Part shown: in pieces, positions 52,501-62,467 of the stretch | Layout of the letters: every line of letters starts with the position of its first letter | Position numbering within the stretch: the first letter of the stretch is position 1 | Origin: Spiroplasma clarkii | GTDB lineage: Bacteria > Bacillota_I > Bacilli_A > Mycoplasmatales > Mycoplasmataceae | DNA length: 64,000 bases | NCBI RefSeq assembly: GCF_002795265.1 | Contig: NZ_CP024870.1 | Location: forward strand, 868,001-932,000 | Direction of reading: 5' to 3' | The notes under the pieces: model-generated | Databases searched by the model: none | Told to the model about the DNA's origin: nothing | The model's input: the letters and a program-made list of their open reading frames with translations, nothing else | Translations under genes and position numbers: made by a program

Positions 52501-54203
52501 TAAGCAAATACCTCACTTTTGATTTTGCAAGCATTAAAATTTTTTAAAACATTTTTATCAACATATTTTGATTCAACAAGTCCAAAGAAAATTTCTTCAC
52601 TATTCAAACTATTAAAATAAAGATTGTCAAAGTAGTCAGTAACAAAGCTGTTAACTCCATTTTGATTTAAAATTGCTGAAGTAATTTGAGTTTCAACTTT
52701 ACTTATTTTTTGATAAATGCTTTTGATTTTATTTTCTAATGGTTTACTATCAAAATCTAGTTTTTGAATTCTTAAAGCAATTAAGTCAGCATCATTTCTT
52801 AATTTTATAGCCTCGTATTTTTGAATTAAGTTTTCATAATCTTTTGATTTACTTGCTAACTTTTTAATTTTATTTGCAATTTTTATTAGTTGTTTATCTT
52901 GACTAGCTATTTTTTTATCCTTTTTAAATTCCAAAGTCATTTTGTATTTGATGTATTTATCATATGCTCCAAAAGCTTTGTCTTTAAATAATTCACCAAT
53001 TAACTTCATTAAATCTGTTTGTTTTTTAATGAAGGCTTGATCAAAATTATTCTTTTTCATAAATTTTGTTAATTGATGATTGGTTTTTTTAGTTTCAACT
53101 TTACGAGATTGAAACTCATTAATAAAAATGAATCCTAAAACTAATGGTAGGATGAAAGCCACTGCAAGAATAATTGATGCCATTGTAATTTCTGTCACAT
53201 TTTTTCCTGAAATTACTTGGATGATTGACATGAAACCACCCCCACCAATTGTATGTGATTTTACTTTTGTGATTCCACACAAGAATCCCACTACAGCTGC
53301 ACTAAAAGTTGTAGTTAAATAGATTTTTTTCTTGGTAAAGAACAATCCATATAAGAATGGTTCAATGATCCCAATTAACCCTGGCACAAAAATTGCTAGT
53401 GCTGTTGTTTTTAATGAAAGGTTTCTGGTTTTAATTAAAATTGCAATTGTGATCCCACTTCCAATGATTGAAAGCATTGAAATTAATCAGTTAATTGATT
53501 GGGGATCTCCACTAGTAACTGCTTGCATTACCACCAACATCAAAGGAATGTGTAGTCCAGTGATTACAAGTGGAAACCAAATTATGCAAAAGATTGTTTC
53601 ACTAATTCCATAAGGAATTTTTTGGATTTGGTTTAATAGTTGAACTATTAATGTTTCTAAAATTGATAGAAACGGTGCAAACACAATAAACATTATTACA
53701 GTTGTCAGAGCAAAACCAAGTGCTGGTCGAAACAGCCCGTCAACTGCTTCAGGCATTCAAGTTTTAATTCAACGATCTAGGTAAACATAACCAATTCCAG
53801 CAATAACTTGAACAAGCATTGAAGTACCATATGATTTAATTGATATATCAAAAGACCAAATTGAAAACAGCTTTCAATTTAAGCCACCCATTAATCATGG
53901 ACTTGCTAAAGATAGACCAATTAGGATTCCAATCAACTCATTTCCTTTTAAGTATCTAACTGCATTCCAGCAAAAGATTACCCCAATGAATGACATTCCC
54001 AAATTGGCAATAATATAAACTAAACCAGTAAAGAGATCATAATCTGTGATCATTTTAACTCCTTGGCCTAAGTTACCATTGTAGTTTAAAGCAACTTGTT
54101 TGACTAAATCAGTCATTTCAAAAATTGCTAAAACTGCTAGTAGTAATCCTGAAATTACTGCAGCTGGAATGCTGGCAAATAAAATTCCAAACACTCCATC
54201 CAT
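52500..54203 (-). CDS. PTS EIIC permease (sucrose/trehalose superfamily) with C-terminal extension
   Basis: 567 residues from ATG 54203. The open frame extends upstream to ~54251, where it meets the IIB-like ORF out of phase. About ten membrane segments (FGILFASIPAAVISGLLLAVL is the first). YLDRWIKTWMPEAV before the central TM block and ALAIFVPGLIGIIEPFLYG are typical of the glucoside/sucrose superfamily. After ~residue 370 a ~195-residue Lys-rich coiled coil replaces the expected EIIA, as in the beta-glucoside PTS here. It lacks a good ribosome site, suggesting it was once fused to IIB. Confidence 0.75.
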
Positions 54204-54232
54204 TAATTTTTCTTTCAGTGTTTTTTTAGTAG

Positions 54233-54541
54233 TTAACTCATTTTTAAATTCACTATTTTTTTATCAGTCACATATTCAGTAAAAGCTTTTTTCATTTTTA
54301 CTGCATGTTGTCCCATCACAAAGACAACTTTATTTTCTTCAGTATAAATTTTTTTAGTATTGTATAAATCTACGACATTTAAATTATTTAAATCTATTTT
54401 ACTCTTGCATTCAATAATAAATTTTGAATCGCATGAATAAGTATCTTTGATATCATCAAGATTAATTTTTGAAATAATTAATTCACTATTTGATTGATAT
54501 CTATCTAAGAACTTTAGATTAGCAATAACATCATTATTCAT
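54233..54541 (-). CDS. Degenerate PTS EIIB domain, out of frame with EIIC
   Basis: 102 residues from ATG 54541 (GGGAGATACAA before it). Pattern TYSCDSKFIIECKSKIDLNNL, then GQHAVKMKKAFTEY, follows the EIIB fold of glucoside PTS (phospho-Cys in NCxTRLRF, then GxQVVIG). The Cys is kept but the Thr-Arg-Leu-Arg residues are lost. It ends 11 codons after an A7 run near 54262; a -1 shift there would join it to the EIIC frame. Either a programmed or accidental frameshift. Confidence 0.65.
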   Translation of the reverse strand: MNNDVIANLKFLDRYQSNSELIISKINLDDIKDTYSCDSKFIIECKSKIDLNNLNVVDLYNTKKIYTEENKVVFVMGQHAVKMKKAFTEYVTDKKIVNLKMS

Positions 54542-54593
54542 TTGTATCTCCCTTATTTTGATATTACTCATTTATATCTTTTTAATTTTTAAG

Positions 54594-54621
54594 GTAAGTT
54601 ATTTTTTAAAAAATAACTTAC
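54594..54621. promoter_or_regulatory. Perfect 28-bp palindrome upstream of the sucrose-type PTS genes
   Basis: Arms GTAAGTTATTTTTT / AAAAAATAACTTAC without a loop, ~55 bp before the IIB start. Not followed by a T run, so more likely an operator than a terminator. Which regulator would bind is not evident. Confidence 0.5.
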
Positions 54622-54690
54622 TCAACTATTTGTCACTAATTTTTGAATTTTACAATACCCCAATTTATTAAATTTAATGTAAACTAATTT

Positions 54691-54910
54691 CTAATAAACT
54701 TCTTTCATTATTGTAAGTTCAAAAATTACTTGTCCTTTCTCTTTAAATTTTTTTTGACTAATTACTTTTGGACATCACTCAAAACAAAAATAACTAGTTA
54801 CCCCACCAATTACACGAAAGCTGTTTATCTCAAAAATTTGATTTACATTAAAAAAACACATTGTTAAAAATTTTCTTAGTCATTTTCATTCAGTCCTTTA
54901 CTTCATTCAT
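54691..54910 (-). pseudogene. Frameshifted small ORF
   Basis: From ATG 54910 (MNEVKDWMKMTKKIFNNVFF) the frame stops after a T7 run (complement of ~54850-54856). Removing one T joins it to a second open segment (NVNQIFEINSFRVIGGVTSY...) that ends with TAG at 54691, giving 72 residues with TGA-Trp. Composition looks coding. No family recognised. The rest of 54622-55361 shows no ORF or structure I can defend. Confidence 0.4.
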
Positions 54911-55361
54911 GTTAATTTTTAATTTCTTCCTTTTAAGATTACATTACCTAAATTTACAATTCTTATCAATATTTTCTTGTAGAACTTTTTATTAATTATC
55001 AGGTGAACAAATTTTTTTTGAATATTAAAAATAAAAATTTGGTTTTCAAACTAAATAGTTTTTTTAAATTAATTCTTTTTAAATCAAATTTTATAATTTT
55101 TTGCAAAATAAATTAATAAGTTCTGAAAAGCTTACCTGGACAGATTTTGTTACTATAAAAAAATCTCTAACCTAGTTATTGGCTTCTTTCATTCTTCGAA
55201 TTTTTATTTTTTAGGTTTAAATATTTTAAATTTAATAATTAAATTTAAATTTTTGACAGTTAAAGTTGTATAATTATTTTCGAACAATTAAGATCTCTTT
55301 TAAAATTTGCCTTTAATTTTTTAAAAATAATTTGCTTGTAAAACTTCTGAAAAATTATTGA

Positions 55362-55394
55362 AAATAAAAACTCAACTTTACTAAAGTCGAGTTA
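55362..55394 (-). terminator. Terminator of the nanE/PTS operon
   Basis: AACTCGACTTT / AAAGTTGAGTT stem (one mismatch at the tip) followed by T5 on the minus strand. Confidence 0.75.
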
Positions 55395-55512
55395 TAATCT
55401 TAATCAGTTTTAAAATATTTAAAACCAAACCCTATAATAACCAGCACTCATCTGTTCCTTTGTAATCTATAATGTAGTTTTCGTAAATATATACTTGATT
55501 AAGTTTTATATT

Positions 55513-57194
55513 TTATTTAATTCAATTATTATTGATTTTTTCAGCAAGCACTACAGCTTCACCTCCAAAAATAATTTGAATATTATTTTCTCTTAAGATA
55601 ACACCTGAGGCTCCTAGTTGTTTTAATTTCTCTTTGTCAACAATTTGAGCATTTTTAAGAACAATTCTCAAACGAGTGGCACAACTTGTGACTGACTGTA
55701 AATTATGGTGCTTTCATCAAGTGTTTCTTTTTTTGATTTATTTTTATGTTCTTCAAAGGTTTTTTTACTAATTAAGACAACTTCATTACCATTTCTTCCT
55801 GGTGTTGCCAAATTTCATTTTTTAATTGTGAAGTAAAAGATTGTAAAGATTAACCCACCTTGAAGTGGTGCAAACACAAAGGCTCAATAAAATCTAGTCC
55901 CCTTCATTACTGGTAAGGCTCCATAAATCATTAAGTCAATAAACCCTCTGGCAAAACCAACTCCAACATGGGCTCCCACCAATTGCATTAACATGTAACT
56001 TACCCCACTTAAAGGTACATAAACTGCATAATATAATACTGGTGTTACAAACAAGAAAGTAAATTCTAGTGGTTCAGTGATTCCTGTTAAAAAGGCCACC
56101 ACCATTGCACTTCCAATAACTGATGCTGTTACTTTTCTTTTGTCTTTATCAGCAGTTAAGATTAGAGCAAGTCCAATTCCAACACATAAACCTAAGTATG
56201 TTGGATAATCTTGGGTAAAACGACCAGCATAAATGTTTAAATTTTTGTGAAATCAATCAAAGATTGGTATCCCATCAATTCTGTTTAAAGGAATTGAGTT
56301 AATAAAGTTTCACAGGTTTTGATCACCTTCAATTACAAACGCTCCATTTGAAAAACTTGTAAAAGCAGTCAACAATATTTCTCTGTCAACTTCACTAATG
56401 TTTGACACACTTGATAGTTGGTCCAAACTTAAACTACCTCCAAATGGTGTTTGGTATGCTACAGCTATGACAATTTGGTGTAAACCAAATGGCATTAGGG
56501 CTCTAGTAAAAATCCCATAAATCAAACCATCCACACCAACTGGTGCTAACATTGCTTTTGAACCAAGTCAATAAATTGCCAATCCAACCCATGGTCAAAA
56601 AATTAAAAATCCTAATGCTGTGGTGAATGCTGCTGGGATTATTAAAAATGGTAGAAATCTTGTTCCTGAAAAGAAACTAATTAGGTTGGGCAGTTGAATA
56701 TATTTAAATTTATTGTAAATTCAAGCTACTAGAAAGCCAATTAAGATTCCCCCAAATAATGAAGTTTGCAAAGATCTTATTCCCAAGTTATATCCTACCA
56801 ATGAAGATAATCCTGATTGGTTATGAAACCAAAAGATATTTTTAAATCCACCAGTCTCATCAAAATTAATAAAAACAGTTTGAGATGAAGTGAACACTAA
56901 ATAACCAATAATTCCCATCAAGGCTGCACTTCCTGATTCTCCAGTAAAAGTAATGACAACAGCAATGCAGAACAAAAATGGTAAATTAGAAAAAATAACA
57001 TTGCTCATTCCATTAAATATTCCTGCAATTACCACTCCGGCTTCAGAATGAATGTTGCTTCCAATTGCTCCCCCAATTCCTAGTAATAATCCAGCAAATG
57101 GTAAAATACTGATTGGTAACATTAACCCTCTCCCGAATTTTTGTAAAAATTCCATTATTTGGCTTTTAAAACTAGTAGTATTTTGTTTAGTCAT
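55513..57194 (-). pseudogene. Glucose/N-acetylglucosamine-type PTS EIICB with frameshift before EIIB
   Basis: EIIC (~residues 1-440) is intact: MEFLQKFGRGLMLPISILPFAG start, FTRALMPFGLHQI, TGITEPLEFTFLFV substrate motif. The frame of EIIC then ends at TAA 55623 after about 30 nonsense residues (STIIYSQSQVVPLV...). The EIIB domain (HHNLQSVTSCATRLRIVLKN with phospho-Cys, then IIFGGEAVVLAEKI, stop 55513) lies in another frame. One missing base near 55701-55722 explains this; no homopolymer is there, so programmed slippage is unlikely. With nanE upstream, the substrate is probably an amino sugar such as N-acetylmannosamine. No EIIA is encoded here. Confidence 0.82.
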
Positions 57195-57210
57195 GTTTTC
57201 TCTCCTTTCT

Positions 57211-57891
57211 TTATTCGTAAATTTTTTTTAATCAATGTTTAACAATTTGTTGAGGCCTTGTGATGACGCTTCCAACCACAACAGCATGAACCCCTAATTT
57301 TAAAATTGCTTTGGCATCATTAATTTCTCAAATGCCCCCTTCGACAATTAATGGTGTTTTTAAAACTTTTTGGGCACTTTTGATAAATTCATAATTTTTA
57401 TCAACATTACTTTCATTAACAGTTTCTTTTGTATATCCTCTTAGAGTTGTGGCAATTAAGTCAAACCCAAGTTTTTCTGCAAAAACCATGTCTTCAAGGG
57501 AACTACAATCTGCCATTAGTACTTGGTTTGGATAAACTGTTTTAATTTTTTTAAAGAATTGTTCTAAAGATTCTTGGTCTGGACGAGATCTTAAAGTTGC
57601 ATCAAGTGCAATAATTTCAACCCCAAGTGCCACAAGAGTGTCTACTTCTGTCATTGTTGGTGTGATAAAAACTTCTGAATCCACATAATGTTCTTTAATT
57701 AAACCAATTACTGGCACATTAATTAGTTTTTTTGCCTCTTTAATATGCTCTGCTTGACTTAATCTTAAAATTTCTGCCCCACCCAATTGACAGGCATAAG
57801 CCATTTTACTCATAATATAAGCATCATTTAAAGGCTCATCATCAATTGCTTGACATGAAATGATTAATTTATTTTTAAATTTATTTATCAT
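57211..57891 (-). CDS. nanE: N-acetylmannosamine-6-phosphate 2-epimerase
   Basis: 226 residues, TIM barrel. LIISCQAIDDEPLND start, IGLIKEHYVDSEVFITPTM (catalytic Lys region), ALDATLRSRP, LMADCSSLEDMVFAEKLGFDLIATTLRGYT and the phosphate site LIVEGGIW...VVVGSVITRP are characteristic. Converts ManNAc-6-P to GlcNAc-6-P. First gene of an operon with the EIICB PTS 17 bp downstream, pointing to ManNAc or a related amino sugar as the PTS substrate. AAAGGAGACAT before ATG 57891. Confidence 0.94.
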
Positions 57892-57927
57892 ATGTCTCCT
57901 TTCCACTTATATTATGATTTAAAAAAG

Positions 57928-57980
57928 GAAATTTTTTAAAATAAATTATATTATGTTAATAATTTCCATTGATGTATAAT
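57928..57980. promoter_or_regulatory. Divergent promoter region with candidate RpiR operator
   Basis: -10 boxes face outward: TATAAT on the minus strand at 57945-57950 for nanE, and on the plus strand at 57975-57980 for the RpiR gene. An inverted repeat (GGAAATTTTTTAA at ~57928 and TTAATAATTTCC at ~57956) spans the minus-strand promoter and is a plausible operator. Confidence 0.5.
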
Positions 57981-57993
57981 CTTAATGGTGATT

Positions 57994-58833
57994 ATGAAAA
58001 TGTTTGTCATAGAATATGTGGAAAGTATCCAACAATTAACTAACTCAGAAAAATATCTTGTGGATTTTATAAATACAGATCCTCATTTTTTCATTGCCAA
58101 TAATATTGGGGATATTTCAAAACAAGCTAATGTTTCTAACTCAACAGTGACAAGATTGTATAAAAAATTGGGTTTTAAAAGTTTAAAGTCATTTCAAATT
58201 GCGGTTTCAAATAAACTGGCTAGTTTAAAACAAACTACAGAAGTTTTAAATGATAAAGCAATTGAGGCTGTTATTAATAATCTCAAAGTTTTTCACACTC
58301 ATTCAATTAAGGAAACCTTAAATGGATTAGATTTAACAAAAATCTCTGCTTTAATTCATAAAATCATTACTTCAAAAAAAATTCAATTATTTGGAATTGG
58401 TTCAAGTTGAAATGCCTGCAATGAGTTAGGTTCTAATTTAGAAAAAATTGGTTTTGATATCATGATGAATAATGATTTTCATATGCAATTATTAAACTTA
58501 ACTAAGTTAACTGATGATGATTTAGTGATAGTTTTTTCAAAATCCTTAAATGCAAAAGAGCTTAACTTTTTAATTAAAAAGTGTCTAGATTTAAAAGTAC
58601 CCTTATGTGTTATGACTTCAAATAAAAAATATCCACTAAAAGATAAAATTAACTATTTTATTTCATTTGCAGTATTTGAACAAAAAAATAGAATTACAGC
58701 AATTAGTTCAAAAATTTCTCAGTTGATTTTAGCAGACTTAATTTTTACTGAAATTTTTAACAGACTTGAAAACATTGCAAATAATTTAATTAAAATAGGA
58801 AACAAAATCATTGAAGAGTGAAACAAAGATTAA
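57994..58833 (+). CDS. RpiR-family regulator of the amino-sugar operon
   Basis: 279 residues. HTH at ~25-60 (IGDISKQANVSNSTVTRLYKKLGFKSLKSFQ) and an SIS domain from ~110 with KIQLFGIGSSWNACNELGSNLEKIG, the classical GxGSS phosphosugar loop, then DLVIVFSKS and PLCVMTSN. Probably senses an amino-sugar-6-phosphate. The -10 box ends at 57980, so ATG 57985 would give a leaderless mRNA; 57994 is chosen with a weak GGTGAT in front. Divergent from nanE. Three TGA-Trp. Confidence 0.88.
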
Positions 58834-59051
58834 AGTCCAAACACATAAAAAGACTCTAAAAATTAAAAAAGGCATTCATCTAAATAATTAGTTTATCTAA
58901 AACTAAAAATTTGAATACCTTATTTGATGTAAGTAATTTTAAAGTTTCTTTTCACAAAAATTACCTTAATGTTAGTAACTTTTATGAATAACAAACAAGA
59001 ATGCTTTAAGTCACAATAATTCAATCCCTAAAAACATTGAGAATTTCTTTT

Positions 59052-59351
59052 CTAACTTGCAACTTCAGGTGCCTGACTTTTATTTGCCTTAATAGTATTG
59101 ACAATTTTAAAAGTTAAGATCATAATAACTAAACTGGCTTGTGAAATATTTGTCATATAAACTTGAATGGTATTTAATAAAATACCATAAATTGTTCATA
59201 ATACTGAGGCTGACAACAAGATTGCTAATGAATAAAATGAAATATCACTAGTATTTTTGGTTTTTATAATTCTAATAATTTGAGGTATTAAATAAATCGC
59301 TGTCAGACCAGCAGAGATTCAACCAATTATTTCAACAATCAATCTTGACAC
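59052..59351 (-). CDS. SemiSWEET/PQ-loop sugar transporter-like protein
   Basis: About 99 residues from GTG 59351 (a TTG three codons later also fits AAAGGGTG). Three membrane helices: LIVEIIGWISAGLTAIYLIP, SFYSLAILLSASVLWTIYGI and ASLVIMILTFKIVNTI. The PQ motif (LIPQIIRIIKTKNTSDIS), the Trp-Tyr-Gly pattern in helix 2 and Asn in the following helix match SemiSWEETs, which dimerise and move sugars by facilitated diffusion. It is invisible in standard code because of two TGA-Trp. It is the last gene of the second lactose/cellobiose-type PTS operon. Confidence 0.75.
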
Positions 59352-59390
59352 CCTTTCAAACTCAGTTTACAAAAATATAAAATTTGTGAT

Positions 59391-59693
59391 TTATTTTGAA
59401 TCATTGTACATCTCATGAGCAAATTCTAAAACAGCTTCACCATCTCCTCGAGCATAATCCATACTTGGAATTACTGCAACTGGAACATTAAGTGTTTCTT
59501 GAAATTGCTTTAGTTTAAATGCAACCTGAGGTCCGAGCAAAACTACATCTCAAGCATTTCCAATTTCTAATGCTTCAGTTACTGGGACTGCTTGAACTGC
59601 TATTTCAATTCCTTCATCAAGAGCTGCATCATTAATTTTCTTCACTAATATTGAAGTTGACATCCCAGCAGCACATGCTAATAATAATTTCAT
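59391..59693 (-). CDS. PTS EIIB component, lactose/cellobiose type, operon 2
   Basis: 100 residues. LLLACAAGMSTSILVKKI carries phospho-Cys 7; VVLLGPQVAFKL and one TGA-Trp follow. Related to the EIIB at 46049. No EIIA gene in this operon, so it must use the EIIA at 43194 or one elsewhere. Intact although the EIIC and GH1 genes of the operon are broken. Confidence 0.9.
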
Positions 59694-59707
59694 CTATTTA
59701 ATCTCCT

Positions 59708-59899
59708 TTATAAAATATAGTTTTCAATTAATTCTTGATCTTCATCAAATATTTCGATGCTAGTTTGGTTATATTTTTGAGCAAGTGTTTTTGCCCTTTC
59801 TTTTGCTAAATCTAGTGAGGGTAACTGTTGGGCTAGAGTGTTATCTATTTTAATTTTATACCCAGCATAATTACCCTTGATAATAGTAATTTTTGACAT
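59708..59899 (-). CDS. Small hypothetical protein in the PTS operon
   Basis: 63 residues, soluble, beta then helix (ITIIKGNYAGYKIKIDNTLA, then AKERAKTLAQKY). GGAG-like site before ATG 59899. Located between a 204-residue hypothetical gene and EIIB with short gaps, so it is probably real. No family recognised. Confidence 0.6.
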   Translation of the reverse strand: MSKITIIKGNYAGYKIKIDNTLAQQLPSLDLAKERAKTLAQKYNQTSIEIFDEDQELIENYIL

Positions 59900-59902
59900 A
59901 TT

Positions 59903-60517
59903 TTATTTCTCCAATATTTTCTTTAAAGTATTGATTTTACTTTTATTTTTAATTTCTAACTCGGGATTGATCTCTATTTCAAAATTTAATAAACCAATCT
60001 GTAGGTTAATTACCCTTTGTTTAACATAATCATTTTTTAAAAACATTCCTTGTAAACCTTGTAAAGATTTGGTACCAGTTGTTTTTTCATGAACAATAAT
60101 ATTTTGTTTTCCTTTGAAAAAGGATGGTTTTACTTTAACTTCTCTCTCAACTAATGCATCTTGAGCAATTCATTTCATGTGTAAGATACCCTGACTTAAG
60201 TCTATTTTTTCAATTTTTGCAGTTCTACCTTTATTTTTTGTTCCACCTTTAATGTAACAACCATCATAAACATCACTTAAATTTATATTGCTATTTAAAT
60301 CTTTTAAAGTTGCTTTGAAAAACTTTACAATTAAATCAGTTTGCTGATATTTAATTGTCTTTTTATAGCTTCAAAAAATGAATCTAGTTTTTTCACTTAA
60401 ATTTGAATTGAATAAGCGCACTTCAAGTTGTTGGTGTTTTTCAGTAAATTGCTGATTTAAAGAAAAGAGTTCTTGCTCTGAATTAACAACTGGATTTTTA
60501 TATTTATTTACATCCAT
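59903..60517 (-). CDS. Hypothetical protein in the lactose/cellobiose-type operon 2
   Basis: 204 residues; three TGA-Trp hide it from standard-code gene calling. Soluble, basic, no signal peptide. Helical N-terminus (SEQELFSLNQQFTEKHQQLEVRLFN), a mid segment YDGCYIKGGTKNKGRTAKIEK that looks like a beta-hairpin, then alternating strands. Starts 2 nt after the EIIC stop, ends 3 nt before the next start: tight operon packing. No family recognised. Confidence 0.7.
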
Positions 60518-60519
60518 TT

Positions 60520-62466
60520 TTAATCATCTTTTTTCTTAGCAGCTGCAAGTTTTCTTGCTTTTGCTTTTTCTTTTCTTGCTAAGTTTTTAGCTTTAATTTC
60601 TGCTTTAACAGACATTCTGTAATCTTTATCTTTTAAATATTTCATTTCCAGTTCATATTTTTCTGGATTTGAAAGTTTTAATTTTTTGAAGTGGTTTTTA
60701 TTATCTATAAAGATAAATGGTACTCATAAGGCAAACTGAATTCCAAAACAAATGAAGAATGGAATGATTGATTTTCAATCTAAGTTTGCAAGCACTGCTC
60801 CTAAAATTGATGGAGTAGTTCAAGGTAAAATAATAACTGGTGGATTAATTACTTTCAAGACTGGCCCGAAAATATAGTATGGGAAGATTGAAAGTAGTGG
60901 TCCTAAAATAAATGGTACTGCATAGATTCCATTTAAAACTAGTGGTCATCCAAAGATAACAGGTTCATTAATTCCAAATAATCCTGGTGGGGTTGCATAT
61001 TTTGAAAGCTCTTTATATTCTCTTCTTCTTGAGAAAATAAATGTAGCTGCAATTAGTGAAAGTGTTCCCCCACTTCCTCCAATGTCAATAAATCATTTAC
61101 TTCAGTTGGCACCTCAATAGCCCATTTCTCCTGTAGCAATTGCAGCTTCAATTCCCAAAGTAGAGTACAAAGCAATGTTAATAGCAGTTACCATAAAGAA
61201 GATTGGATCAAAGATGGCAGCCATAACATTAGCCCCATGAACTCCAAAGAATCAGAAGAATTGAGCAAAGAAGATACTGATAATTGCTAAACCTAATCCA
61301 GCATCACTCATAGCCATACCAATAAATCAACTTGAAAAAAATTTAAAGATGGCTTGACCTAAACCAAATTTGTCACTACCAATGACAATACCTTGATATG
61401 AAAATACACCCATAAGTTCTTGATCAATAATTACCATTCTAGTGTTGGCATATTTATTTAAAAATTCGGCTTGAATATCTTTTCCAAAGATTTCAATTAA
61501 ACTAAAGTTTGATACAACACTTTTGTTTTCATCACTTAATTTTTCAAATCAATCAATCTAGTTTTGAAGATTCTCAGATCCTCACAGATTTTTCATTTCT
61601 GTTAAAACTGATGAGTATGAACTTCATTCTTCTTTTGCAATTAAAGCATCAAAGTTAACTTCACTAGTTCAAGCAGTCATGAAACTTTCTGAATTAATTT
61701 CAACTGATTGTTGAGCAGTTACAGCTCAACCAGTTGAAGCAATTGCTGGAGCAAGAACAACAATATTTGCAATTGCAGCCACCCCCAGTGTCATCATTAT
61801 TGGTAATAATAAACTAAATGATTTACCAATTGCTGGGGGAACCCCATCTGGTAGTTTCACTTTAAGTTTTTCACTTTTACTTAAAAATATAAATAATTCT
61901 GAACTGGCAATTCCAAAAATTATTGCAGACAATAATCCTTGTGCACCCATAGATCAAGTTATTTGACCCATGTTGACAACTCAAAATGTACCAAGTGAAA
62001 TGAATCCAACCATAATTGGTTGAGGAGCTTTTCGAGTTTGAGCAATGAAATACCCAAACAATCAGACAAAGTAAATACTCATAGCTCCAATTGTTATATC
62101 AGAAAGTACAGCAAACATAGCTCCCCCAATTTGAGAAACTTTAGCTCAACCTGTTGTTGCACCTCCAAAATTGTCAATAGCATCTCAACTTCAACCAGTG
62201 GCTGCTTTACATAATAATCCCAACAATGAGATTTTTCCGGTTCCTCCAGCACCAAAGACAATAAATCCTAAAAGTAGACCCATTGATCCAGCAACAAGCA
62301 ATGGAACCATTGTACCAAAGGCATCTCTCAGTGCAGAAAGATGAGTTTGGTTACCAACTTTTCCCATAAATGGGATAACTTGTTTATTAAAGAAGGATTT
62401 TACTTTACTTTCAGACTTCTCAACATTTTCTCGTTGAGGACTGAATTTTTCTTCTTTGTTTTCCAT
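60520..62466 (-). pseudogene. PTS EIIC permease, lactose/cellobiose type, interrupted by TAG
   Basis: 649 codons, with a TAG at codon 303 (61558-61560) in the sequence ENLQN-stop-IDWFEKL. The frame is otherwise continuous: N-terminal FMGKVGNQTHLSALRDAFGTMVP, later FFGVHGANVMAAIFDPIF and the substrate motif GLFGINEPVIFGWPLVLNG. At 648 residues it is ~200 longer than usual, the excess being a ~100-residue external insertion between TM5 and TM6 (where the TAG lies) and a Lys-rich C-terminal tail. The stop removes half the transporter. Confidence 0.85.
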
Positions 62467-62467
62467 T

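Noticed and set aside
58860-58925. A GGCATTCA...TGAATACC hairpin as a terminator of the SemiSWEET operon
   Set aside because: The loop is about 35 nt and the stem is imperfect, and it lies 130 bp from the stop codon; too weak to list.
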